Positions 1 through 6,897 of a stretch of 13,522 bases of DNA are shown here, piece after piece. The position numbers and the translations under genes were made by a program. The stretch spans positions 1 through 13,522 of the forward strand of contig CALGAG010000148.1 in the NCBI GenBank assembly GCA_937951995.1, in the 5' to 3' direction. The notes beneath the pieces were generated by a model. The model was given only the letters and a program-made list of their open reading frames with translations. It did no database searches and had not been told where the DNA came from. The stretch's first letter is position 1; each line of letters opens with the position of its first letter. The stretch is from an uncultured Bacillota bacterium (GTDB lineage: Bacteria > Bacillota > Clostridia > Tissierellales > Tissierellaceae).

Positions 1-13
1 GGAAGCCTGCAGC

Positions 14-1363
14 CTAGGTTAGATTCTTTATCCATTTTCCAGATTTTATTATTGGTATTCCTAAAAAAGCCTTTACTACCTCCTCCATTGTCACAAGGAG
101 GAAGACGTACTCAACTGGCAGCTTTAAGACCAATGCTCCTATGAATGCAAGGGGTACCCCAATCAGCCAGACAGTGCTAAGGTCAATCTTCATTGCAACC
201 TTTGTCTCTCCTCCAGCCCTAAGGACTCCGACTATGGCTATTGTGTTATAGACCCTTATGACAAAGGTCAGGCCCATGAACACGAGAAGTCTTCTTGATA
301 CTGCATACAATGAAGGATCCAAGCCTCTGAACAGTGATAGGGGAATGTCCGGCCCAAGGGCCATTACTATTCCAAGAACCAGTCCTGATATGGTTGCTAT
401 GATTATGAAGCTAATTGCATATTCATAGGCCTTGTCCTCTTCCCCGGCACCAACCTTGGAGCCTACCATAACCCCGCATGCATTTGCAAGTCCTCTCACA
501 ATTACAAAAAAGACGTTCTGGATGGTGTTTGTCAGCTGTACTGCAGCTGTTGCCTCTTCACCTATCCTTGCATAGGCAGCGGTGTACATAACCTGTCCCA
601 GGGCCCAGAAGCCCTCTGTAAGTATGACAGGATAGATGGTGTCGATATATCTCTTGACGAAATCCTTCTTCCAGCTCATAAGCTCTGAAAAGCTTGCTGC
701 AAGAATGCTCTTTGTACCGTATATTGCATAGACAATAAGAAGGATCTCAACTATTCTAGCGATAAGTGTTCCCAGTGCAGCACCCCTAATTCCCATTGCC
801 GGCATTCCAAGCTTGCCAAATATAAGAACATAGTTCAAAGCTGTATTTACGGTGAATGATATGATTGATACCTTCAAGGGAACTCCTGGTCTTCCTGTCG
901 TTCTAAGGGCAATGGAAAAGGCAAAGGATATGGCTGTGATTATATATGAGAGGCCGACTATCCTAAGGTATGATGCTCCAAGCTGGATTACCTCCTGTTC
1001 CTCAATAAAGAGACCCATTACAAATTCAGGCAGTACCAGGGCGATGAAGGTGAATATTGTACCAGCGATTGTGCTTATTGTTATGGCCAGACCCAATACC
1101 TTCTTGATGCTCAGGACATCATCCCTTCCCCAGAACTGGGCAATGAATATGGATGATCCTGAGTTGATCCCGAAGGTTAGAAGTATGTACAAAAAGAAAA
1201 TCTGATTTGCCAGTCCCACGGCTGCTATGCTTGATTGGCCCAGACTGCTTATCATCAGAGTATCTATCATATTTAGTGAAGAAGATATTAAGTTTTGCAG
1301 TGATACTGGAACTGCTATTGCCAGCATTCCCTTTAAGAATTCCTTGTCCTTGAGAAACTTCAT
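14..1363 (-). CDS. MATE family efflux transporter (first of two)
   Basis: A 449-residue polytopic membrane protein, the usual MATE length, expected to have 12 membrane helices and to export cationic drugs or metabolites using a Na+ or H+ gradient. The N-terminal repeat opens with a hydrophobic helix (about residues 12-38, with AVPVSLQNL and a conserved Asp in NMIDTLMI). The segment around residues 155-200 has the family pattern of Gly-Arg-Pro-Gly, then NTALNYVLIFG and GIRGAALGT. The start ATG at 1361-1363 is preceded by GAAAGGA about 10 bases upstream. It is probably a single-gene unit: a terminator lies just upstream and a promoter appears to sit within that terminator. Substrate cannot be told from sequence. 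It is only distantly similar to the second MATE protein at 8793-10154, so the two do not look like a recent duplication. Confidence 0.93.
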   Translation of the reverse strand: MKFLKDKEFLKGMLAIAVPVSLQNLISSSLNMIDTLMISSLGQSSIAAVGLANQIFFLYILLTFGINSGSSIFIAQFWGRDDVLSIKKVLGLAITISTIAGTIFTFIALVLPEFVMGLFIEEQEVIQLGASYLRIVGLSYIITAISFAFSIALRTTGRPGVPLKVSIISFTVNTALNYVLIFGKLGMPAMGIRGAALGTLIARIVEILLIVYAIYGTKSILAASFSELMSWKKDFVKRYIDTIYPVILTEGFWALGQVMYTAAYARIGEEATAAVQLTNTIQNVFFVIVRGLANACGVMVGSKVGAGEEDKAYEYAISFIIIATISGLVLGIVMALGPDIPLSLFRGLDPSLYAVSRRLLVFMGLTFVIRVYNTIAIVGVLRAGGETKVAMKIDLSTVWLIGVPLAFIGALVLKLPVEYVFLLVTMEEVVKAFLGIPIIKSGKWIKNLT

Positions 1364-1381
1364 GATGTTGTTTTCCTTTCA

Positions 1382-1430
1382 CAAAAAAATAAAATCCCAA
1401 TATGCATTCCTATCATGATAGCATATTGGG
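1382..1430 (-). terminator. Rho-independent terminator after the small unknown gene
   Basis: On the minus strand a perfect 10-base-pair stem, CCCAATATGC (1430-1421) with GCATATTGGG (1405-1396), is followed by ATTTTATTTTTTT (1394-1382). The 15-base loop contains the palindrome TATCATGATA. It ends the transcript carrying the cvfB-like gene and its small partner, 28 bases past that partner's stop codon. Confidence 0.88.
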
Positions 1431-1443
1431 ACCCTTTTGTGAA
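1415..1443 (-). promoter_or_regulatory. Predicted sigma-A promoter for the first MATE gene, inside the terminator
   Basis: The minus strand reads TTCACA (1443-1438), a 17-base spacer, then TATCAT (1420-1415), each one mismatch from the consensus. A TG lies one base before the -10 box (extended -10). Transcription would start near 1408, inside the terminator loop. The -10 box falls in the loop and the spacer covers the 5' arm of the terminator stem. This is a prediction from sequence only. Confidence 0.6.
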
Positions 1444-1457
1444 GACCGTATTCTTGC

Positions 1458-1964
1458 TTAAACCTCCAGCACTTTCTCCTGGATGTATTCGTTAAATTCC
1501 TTGCCTTCAATTGTCACTCTGGTATCTGCATATGGATTGATTGATATCTTGAAGAAGTTGATGATAAGCTTGTCCTCTTCGACCTTGTAAACGTCGGTTG
1601 TTCCAGGTATGAATACCACCTTGATGTCCTTGTCAAGCTTATCCTTCATATGGTCAAGGTTTAGGGTCTTTACAAGCTGGACCATTTCCCTCATATTGTC
1701 CATATCCTCAAGCATCCACATGTTAAGGTTCCAGAATCGGCTTTCCTTCTTTGTTGGGTGGTTCATAATCTCCCTATTTGAGATTGCCGAAAGGACCTTT
1801 CTGAATGAATCCTTGGAAAACTCCTCATCGTAGATGGGTGCCAGGTCATCATGGCCTGCAAGCTCAATAAGGTACTTGTCGCTCACCTTGTCCCTGTCAG
1901 CAACCGATTCCCAGAAGTATATCATCATTTCAATAGTATTGAAGTTAACCGTTATACTCGCCAT
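1458..1964 (-). CDS. Hypothetical protein, 168 residues, paired with cvfB-like gene
   Basis: I do not recognise this family. The protein is soluble-looking and acidic, with no signal peptide or membrane helix. The first two thirds look helical (many Asp, Glu, Lys and Met residues; an FWNLNMWMLEDMDNM stretch near residues 76-90). The last third looks like beta strands (IKVVFIPGTTDVYKV, KLIINFFKISI). No cysteine pair, HExxH or P-loop is visible. The start ATG at 1964-1962 sits 5 bases after an AGGAGG that overlaps the TAG stop of the preceding gene, with a 9-base gap, so the two genes are almost certainly cotranscribed and perhaps translationally coupled. A terminator follows. Such close pairing suggests a role near RNA or translation control, but that is inference from position only. 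Confidence 0.85.
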   Translation of the reverse strand: MASITVNFNTIEMMIYFWESVADRDKVSDKYLIELAGHDDLAPIYDEEFSKDSFRKVLSAISNREIMNHPTKKESRFWNLNMWMLEDMDNMREMVQLVKTLNLDHMKDKLDKDIKVVFIPGTTDVYKVEEDKLIINFFKISINPYADTRVTIEGKEFNEYIQEKVLEV

Positions 1965-1973
1965 TTCATCCTC

Positions 1974-2810
1974 CTATTTCTTGAGATTGATTCCCTTTGA
2001 TGTTATCTGAATAATGCCTTCCTTGTAGAGCTTTCCTACTGCCCTCTTGAAACCAGACTTGCTCATTTTAAGTGTCTTCTTGATTTCATGTGGCGGGCTG
2101 CTGTCATTAAGGGGAAGAGATCCTCCACTGGCCTTCATGGCCTTCAATATGACCTCTGCATCCTCATCCATCTGAAGGTGTCCTCTTTCCCTCAGGCTCA
2201 GGTCCAGCTTCCCGTCATCATGGACCATGTTGACCCTTACCTCAATTTCATCCCCCATTTCGTAGATTCCATAGAGGTTCTTCTTCTGGATAAGGCCGTC
2301 GTATTTGTTGTCAACTGCAACAAATGCACCAATGTCCCTGTTTACGCTGTAGATTGTTCCCACAGCCTTGTCATTCTCCTTGTAGGGCGAATCTGTGCTA
2401 AGATAATCCTTGATTTTCATCGTCGCTGCTATCCTGTCACTTTTGTCTATATATAGGGCCACAAGATAGCTTTTGAACTTCTCAACAGCTCCAACGGTCT
2501 CGCTGAAAGGCAGGAAAAGATCCTTTTCCAGTCCCCAGTCCATAAAGTATCCGATCTTTGAGGAGCTGATAACCATAAGCTTCTTGATCTCACCAACCTC
2601 TGCCAGTGATCGGTTTACTGTGGCAATTATCCTGTCCTTGCTGTCCCTGTAAACCATTACATTCACTTCATCCCCAACCTGGGCTCCCTCTGGAACCTGT
2701 GATTTTGGAAGAAGTACATCGTCTCCATTGTCCTCATCATCGTTAAGATAAGCACCTACTGAAGCAAATCTTTTAATCTTTAAATCTTGTCTTTTACCTA
2801 GTTTAATCAT
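1974..2810 (-). CDS. cvfB: CvfB/YitL-family S1 RNA-binding protein
   Basis: A 278-residue RNA-binding protein of the CvfB family (CvfB of Staphylococcus affects virulence gene expression; YitL is the Bacillus relative; those are about 300 residues). The order is: an S1-like domain at residues 1-70 (KIKRFASVGAYLND, VLLPKSQVP), a second around 75-130 (SKIGYFMDWGL, DLFLPFSE), a canonical S1 domain around 145-210 (GAFVAVDNKYDGLIQKKNL, ending DLSLRERG), and a C-terminal winged helix (KTLKMSKSGFKRAVGKLYKEG). The start was placed at 2810 rather than 2843. An AGGTG lies just upstream of 2810, the protein begins at the conserved MIKLGKRQDLKIKRF, and the 2843 ATG falls inside the predicted -10 box. It probably has a monocistronic promoter and shares its transcript with the small gene downstream. 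Confidence 0.9.
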   Translation of the reverse strand: MIKLGKRQDLKIKRFASVGAYLNDDEDNGDDVLLPKSQVPEGAQVGDEVNVMVYRDSKDRIIATVNRSLAEVGEIKKLMVISSSKIGYFMDWGLEKDLFLPFSETVGAVEKFKSYLVALYIDKSDRIAATMKIKDYLSTDSPYKENDKAVGTIYSVNRDIGAFVAVDNKYDGLIQKKNLYGIYEMGDEIEVRVNMVHDDGKLDLSLRERGHLQMDEDAEVILKAMKASGGSLPLNDSSPPHEIKKTLKMSKSGFKRAVGKLYKEGIIQITSKGINLKK

Positions 2811-2838
2811 AGTACACCTACTTTTCTTTATTAACCCT

Positions 2839-2847
2839 ATCATATCA
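2839..2847 (-). promoter_or_regulatory. Predicted extended -10 promoter for the cvfB-like gene
   Basis: The minus strand has TGA-TATGAT at 2847-2839, an extended -10 element one mismatch from TATAAT. The hexamer 17 bases further upstream (TTTAAT) is a poor -35 match, as is usual when TGn is present. Transcription would start near 2832, about 22 bases before the chosen ATG. Confidence 0.5.
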
Positions 2848-2875
2848 CATGATTGAATATTATTAAATATCCTTT

Positions 2876-2907
2876 AAAATAAAAACAGCGGGTTAACCCA
2901 CTGTTTT
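2876..2907 (-). terminator. Terminator of pckA, with its stop codon in the loop
   Basis: On the minus strand an 11-base-pair stem (2907-2897 with 2892-2882, one G-U pair) closes a UUAA loop and is followed by a T-rich run, TTTTTATTTT (2885-2876). The TAA stop codon of pckA (2895-2893) lies across the loop and the stem top. The stem is flanked by A and T runs, so it could also act in the other direction, although no plus-strand gene is present. Confidence 0.85.
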
Positions 2908-4560
2908 CATGCTTTCTATCTGTTCCTCCAGCTTCTCAAGCTCAAGAAGGGCTTCATCAGGAAGCTTGTCCCTACCACTCTTGAAGTTGGTCATGTGTTT
3001 TATGAATTCCTTCCTGTATGCTATTGAATTCTGCCACATTGAGATGTAGTCCTCGTCGAAGGCAGGTACAAAGCCCTCCACATCTACAGTCTGAAGGTCT
3101 TCAAAGCTTCCCAGCTGCTTGAACTGGATACTGCCGGTTGCAATACCTTCCAGAAGATTCAAGGTGACTTCCTTTGGAATCTTCTTGTCCAGGAAATGTC
3201 CTGTGTTGAATATATAGCAGTCAACATCCCTCTCCTCAAACAACTTCTTGAACTTCTCATAGTCGTCATTCAAGGGGTAGGTTCTGAACGGGTTGGCATA
3301 AGGCTCAATTACAAGGGCATTCATATCGACATTCTTTGCAAGTCTTTCCGCCGTTGACCTCTTTGTTGCCAGGGTCGCTCCCATGACCGATGCCAACACG
3401 GAATTATTTATCTTTATAACCGGTGGCAGGGTTGCATCCTTCATCAGCCATGCTATCGCATCAACAGGCTCATCAATCTTGTTGACCCTGTTTTCTGCCC
3501 ATAGCTTTGACTTGACAGCCCTTCCGTTACCATTTCTTATATCCTCAGTTACAATGACCTTGTTGCCATCCTCATCCAGTGTAACTCCACAGTTCTGGAC
3601 TGTAAGCAGGTACTTGTTGGCTGGGTGTGCAGGAGGGTAGTCCTGGGTCTTGTCAAAGTATGATGGCTCCAGGGCTATGGAGTAGCCTTCATCTGTTGAT
3701 ATTATGTATGCATCGTCGTGTAGTATTGTTATATCGTATTTTCCATCGTGCTTCTCATGGGTAAGGGTTGATTTTCCTGACCCTGAAAGTCCGAATACTC
3801 CCATTGTAAACTTGTTTCCATCCTTGAAGTTATATCTTTTCATTCCACCGTGGCAGGATGCAAATCCATTTCTGTTGGCAAGACCCCATGCCAGCGTCAA
3901 CGTACCCTTTTTATGCTCTCCAAAGTATCTCATTCCCAAGAGCAGGGCGGTGTTGTGTTCAGGGTCAAAAAGGGCAAGCCCGTCTGGATGTGAGGGTGGC
4001 CTGTAGTCAGGATCTGAGAATACATATATGTCACCCTCAGGATACTTCTTGGATTCCTTGTACATCCTCATGTATTCCTGGGTCAGATACTGGAAGTTCA
4101 GTAGCCATGAATACATTATGTTCTCGTGATTCATCGGTATCAGAAGGTGTGCCCTTACCATGAAATCAGGATGAAGGCCTATGAGGGCCTGTGCATGGTA
4201 AAGCTTCTTGTACCTGGACTGGTAAACTGCCTCTCTAGCTATTGTGGTGTACTCTGTTTTATTTACATTCGCTTCTCCCATTATGACTCTGGCGCCGGCA
4301 AATCTTCCTGTTACAGCTCCATCATTGAAGAGGAGGACCTTTGAGTCAGTTGAAAGGCCCAGTTCCTCTGGTCTGAATACGGACATATCCGTTACAATGG
4401 TACCTGGAGACTCCTTGGCAAGCTTGTAGGCTTCACTGATTGAGTTTATCTTGGTGACATTGTTTCCGTAAAAATTGGTTTCAATTGTTGTTCTAAGTGA
4501 ATCGATAAGTGGATTATCCTTTGTTATTTCCTCAACTTTGTAATTTGATGTAGTTGACAT
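2893..4560 (-). CDS. pckA: Phosphoenolpyruvate carboxykinase (ATP)
   Basis: A cytosolic enzyme interconverting oxaloacetate plus ATP and phosphoenolpyruvate plus CO2 plus ADP. It links amino-acid-derived C4 acids with gluconeogenesis. Visible landmarks are YFGEHKKG at residues 212-219 (matching the metal- and substrate-binding YxGExKKG of the ATP family), the kinase-1 loop FGLSGSGKST at 256-265, and LHDDAYII at 280-287 carrying the metal-binding aspartates. ENRVN at 356-360 probably supplies the conserved arginine. At 555 residues it is slightly longer than the typical 525-540 and the P-loop differs from the common GLSGTGKTTL, so it belongs to a divergent clostridial branch. GGAGG lies 6 bases before the ATG. 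The gene has its own promoter and terminator. The physiological direction cannot be told from sequence. Confidence 0.93.
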   Translation of the reverse strand: MSTTSNYKVEEITKDNPLIDSLRTTIETNFYGNNVTKINSISEAYKLAKESPGTIVTDMSVFRPEELGLSTDSKVLLFNDGAVTGRFAGARVIMGEANVNKTEYTTIAREAVYQSRYKKLYHAQALIGLHPDFMVRAHLLIPMNHENIMYSWLLNFQYLTQEYMRMYKESKKYPEGDIYVFSDPDYRPPSHPDGLALFDPEHNTALLLGMRYFGEHKKGTLTLAWGLANRNGFASCHGGMKRYNFKDGNKFTMGVFGLSGSGKSTLTHEKHDGKYDITILHDDAYIISTDEGYSIALEPSYFDKTQDYPPAHPANKYLLTVQNCGVTLDEDGNKVIVTEDIRNGNGRAVKSKLWAENRVNKIDEPVDAIAWLMKDATLPPVIKINNSVLASVMGATLATKRSTAERLAKNVDMNALVIEPYANPFRTYPLNDDYEKFKKLFEERDVDCYIFNTGHFLDKKIPKEVTLNLLEGIATGSIQFKQLGSFEDLQTVDVEGFVPAFDEDYISMWQNSIAYRKEFIKHMTNFKSGRDKLPDEALLELEKLEEQIESMKTVG

Positions 4561-4628
4561 GTCTTCCCTCCGTAATATTCTCTCTTAACCCCTTAGTTTT
4601 TGTTATATGTATTTATCATTACACTCTT

Positions 4629-4657
4629 GTTATAACATATTAGGAATTTCTTCTCAA
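4629..4657 (-). promoter_or_regulatory. Predicted sigma-A promoter of pckA
   Basis: The minus strand reads TTGAGA (4657-4652), a 17-base spacer and TATAAC (4634-4629). Each hexamer is one mismatch from consensus, and TGT precedes the -10 box (extended -10). The start would be near 4622, giving a leader of about 60 bases in which I see no riboswitch or strong hairpin. The -35 box directly follows the topB terminator stem. Confidence 0.65.
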
Positions 4658-4692
4658 GGAAAATCCGCCTGATTTTGTAATTCAAGCGGATT
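4658..4692 (-). terminator. Probable terminator after topB
   Basis: The minus strand has AATCCGCTTGA (4692-4682) paired with TCAGGCGGATT (4672-4662): 11 pairs including one G-U, with a 9-base loop. Only four T residues follow (4663-4660), so termination may be partial. It begins 13 bases after the topB stop codon. Confidence 0.65.
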
Positions 4693-4705
4693 ATTTGTGT
4701 TCTTT

Positions 4706-6865
4706 CTACAGCTTTAGCTTTGAAAGGGCATCAGCAAGACCGTTGTTGATGTCATCATCCTTCTTTTCCTGCTTTTTCATGTATTGGGCTACTTCCCTTT
4801 TGCCAAGTCTGCCCTTTTCCTTCTTCTTTCTTTCCTCAAACTGGGAGAGCTTTTCTCTGTAGCCGCAGGAGCAGGCAAATATTCTGTCATCTCCCTCCCC
4901 CTTTAGTTCAAGCTTTTTCTTGCATTGTGGGCATCTTGCATTTGTAAGGGTTGAAATTGTCTTTTTATGACCACACTCCCTGTCCTGACAAAGGTACATC
5001 TTGCCCCTCTTGGTTTTCACCTCCAGCATAAACTTCCCGCATTCGGGGCATTTGGTCCTGGTCAGGTTGTCGTGTCTAAAGGTCTCCTGGCTATCCTTGA
5101 TTTCCTTGGTGACTTTTTTTGCATATTGGATAATGTCCCCAATGAACTTGTCCTTCTTCAGCTTGCCTTCCGCGATTTCTGAAAGCCTTCTTTCCCATCT
5201 TGCAGTCAGGTCCGGGGATTTCATGTCATCTGGTACAAGTTGCAAAAGCTGCTTACCCTTTCCTGTCAGAAGAATCTCCTTCCCCCTGTGCTCAATTAGG
5301 TAGCTGTTGAACAGCTTCTCGATTATATCAGCCCTTGTGGCTACTGTTCCAATCCCCCCGGTGTCGCTTATTATCCCCTTTAGCTCCTGGTTATTGGTTG
5401 ACATGTATTTTACAGGGTTCTCCATGGCGGAAAGCAGGGTTCCTTCCGTAAATCTTCCTGGTGGACCGGTCTTGCCTTCCGTTCCATAAACCCTTTTCAC
5501 TGGCAAGAGGTCACCTGTCTTCCAGTCTGGAAGGTCCTGGGTCTCCTCATCATCCTCTGTGGCAAAAACCTGCCTGAAGCCCAAGTCCAGAACTTTTCTA
5601 CCCTTGGCATAAAGCTCATTTCCTCCCAATTCTCCAACCAGAGTTATTTCCTCGTACTGGTAGGGTGGGTAGAGGACGCTTAGAAATCTCTTCACCACCA
5701 GGTCAAGTATCTTCTTCTCCCTGTCGTTAAGAAGTGAAAGCTCAAGGGGCTGTTCCGTAGGTATGATTGCATGGTGGTCGGAAACCTTCTTATCATCCAC
5801 AAATGACTTATCAGCCTTGATGGTGGTCTTAAGAAGGGGTCTTGCAAGGTCCCTGTAGCTTCCTGTGCTTATGGCCTTGATTCTGTCGGGAATCGTCTCA
5901 ACAATATCCCCAGTGAGGTACCTGGAGTCTGTCCTTGGATATGTGAGCACCTTATGGTTTTCGTATAGTCCCTGCATTATTGAAAGTGTTTCCTTTGCTG
6001 AAAACCCAAACCTGCTGTTTGCATCCCTTTGCAGCTCCGTAAGGTCATAGAGGGCTGGAGCATACTGCTTCTTGGTTTTCTTCTGAAGGGAAGTGACCTT
6101 GACTTTCCCCTTTTTCATGGATTCCATGGCCTTGTCCCTTGCAGCCATATCAAAGGTCTTTATGTCCTTGTTTTCCGGACTTCTCCAGGTAAGAGTCACC
6201 TTGTCCACTTCCACCTTTATTCCGTAATAGTCCTTGGGAACAAAGCTCCTGATTTCTTCCTCCCTACTTGCGATCATCTGCAGGGTTGGGGTCTGAACCC
6301 TCCCACAGGACAAGGGAGTGTTGTATTTTACGGTCAAAGCCCTTGTGGCATTGATTCCCACATACCAGTCAGCCTCTGCCCGAGCCTGGGCTGATGCGTA
6401 GAGGTTTTCATAGTCCTTGCCGTTCTTAAGCCTTGCAAACCCATCCTTTATTGCCTTGTCTGTAACGGACGATATCCAAAGTCTTTTTATGGGCTTTCTG
6501 ACACCTATCTTTTCCAGGATCCACCGGGCAACTAACTCTCCCTCACGTCCTGCATCCGTAGCAATTACAATTTCACCCACATCCTTCCTGTTAATGGCTT
6601 CCTTGACTGAGTGAAATTGCTTGCTGCTACCCTTAATAACCTGGAGCTTCATTGGGCTTGGAAGCATGGGTAAATCCTCCATGTTCCAGGTCTTGTAACT
6701 CTTGTTGTAGTCTTCAGGCTCTGCAAGGGTCACCAGGTGTCCCAAGGCCCAGGTGACGATATATTTGTCTCCTTCCATGTATCCATTTCTCTTTCCATTT
6801 GCCCCGAGAACCCTTGCTATGTCTCTGGCCACAGATGGTTTTTCTGCCAATACCACTTTCTTCAT
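4706..6865 (-). CDS. topB: DNA topoisomerase III (type IA)
   Basis: A 719-residue type IA topoisomerase that cuts one DNA strand through a 5'-phosphotyrosine and favours decatenation and unlinking of recombination intermediates. The N-terminal TOPRIM domain shows VLAEKPSVA (residues 5-13) and the acidic TDAGREGE (103-110). The active-site tyrosine is in TYPRTDS (Tyr309), and LSCGRVQTPTL (185-195) is the conserved core motif. The C-terminus carries two zinc ribbons, with cysteines at 606, 609, 626 and 631 and at 645, 648, 665 and 667, then a lysine-rich tail. These ribbons are found in many Bacillota TopB proteins. It is last in a probable unit with the MATE and ABC-F genes, 32 bases after the ABC-F stop, with AAAGGA before the ATG. 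Confidence 0.96.
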   Translation of the reverse strand: MKKVVLAEKPSVARDIARVLGANGKRNGYMEGDKYIVTWALGHLVTLAEPEDYNKSYKTWNMEDLPMLPSPMKLQVIKGSSKQFHSVKEAINRKDVGEIVIATDAGREGELVARWILEKIGVRKPIKRLWISSVTDKAIKDGFARLKNGKDYENLYASAQARAEADWYVGINATRALTVKYNTPLSCGRVQTPTLQMIASREEEIRSFVPKDYYGIKVEVDKVTLTWRSPENKDIKTFDMAARDKAMESMKKGKVKVTSLQKKTKKQYAPALYDLTELQRDANSRFGFSAKETLSIMQGLYENHKVLTYPRTDSRYLTGDIVETIPDRIKAISTGSYRDLARPLLKTTIKADKSFVDDKKVSDHHAIIPTEQPLELSLLNDREKKILDLVVKRFLSVLYPPYQYEEITLVGELGGNELYAKGRKVLDLGFRQVFATEDDEETQDLPDWKTGDLLPVKRVYGTEGKTGPPGRFTEGTLLSAMENPVKYMSTNNQELKGIISDTGGIGTVATRADIIEKLFNSYLIEHRGKEILLTGKGKQLLQLVPDDMKSPDLTARWERRLSEIAEGKLKKDKFIGDIIQYAKKVTKEIKDSQETFRHDNLTRTKCPECGKFMLEVKTKRGKMYLCQDRECGHKKTISTLTNARCPQCKKKLELKGEGDDRIFACSCGYREKLSQFEERKKKEKGRLGKREVAQYMKKQEKKDDDINNGLADALSKLKL

Positions 6866-6897
6866 CTTCTCTTCCTTTCACATCCTAGGTACACTGC

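Noticed and set aside
852..1205. Plus-strand ORF of 117 codons over the first MATE gene
   Set aside because: It is antisense to a clear MATE coding region, has no recognisable domain, and no ribosome binding site. The other plus-strand ORFs across the window are shadows of the same kind.
1119..1400. Minus-strand 93-codon ORF overlapping the start of the first MATE gene
   Set aside because: It is in another frame, overlaps the real gene and its terminator, and has no family resemblance.
1458..1964. Truncated metalloprotease
   Set aside because: The pattern of the last third faintly recalled strands before an HExxH helix in some zinc proteases. No HExxH is present and there is no room for one before the terminator.
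2811..2843. Upstream start of the cvfB-like gene at 2843
   Set aside because: This ATG overlaps the predicted -10 box, and the extra 11 residues do not look like the family's N-terminus. The ATG at 2810 has a ribosome binding site.
4561..4622. Riboswitch or leader element before pckA
   Set aside because: The leader of about 60 bases is A-rich and shows no stable paired structure or terminator of its own.
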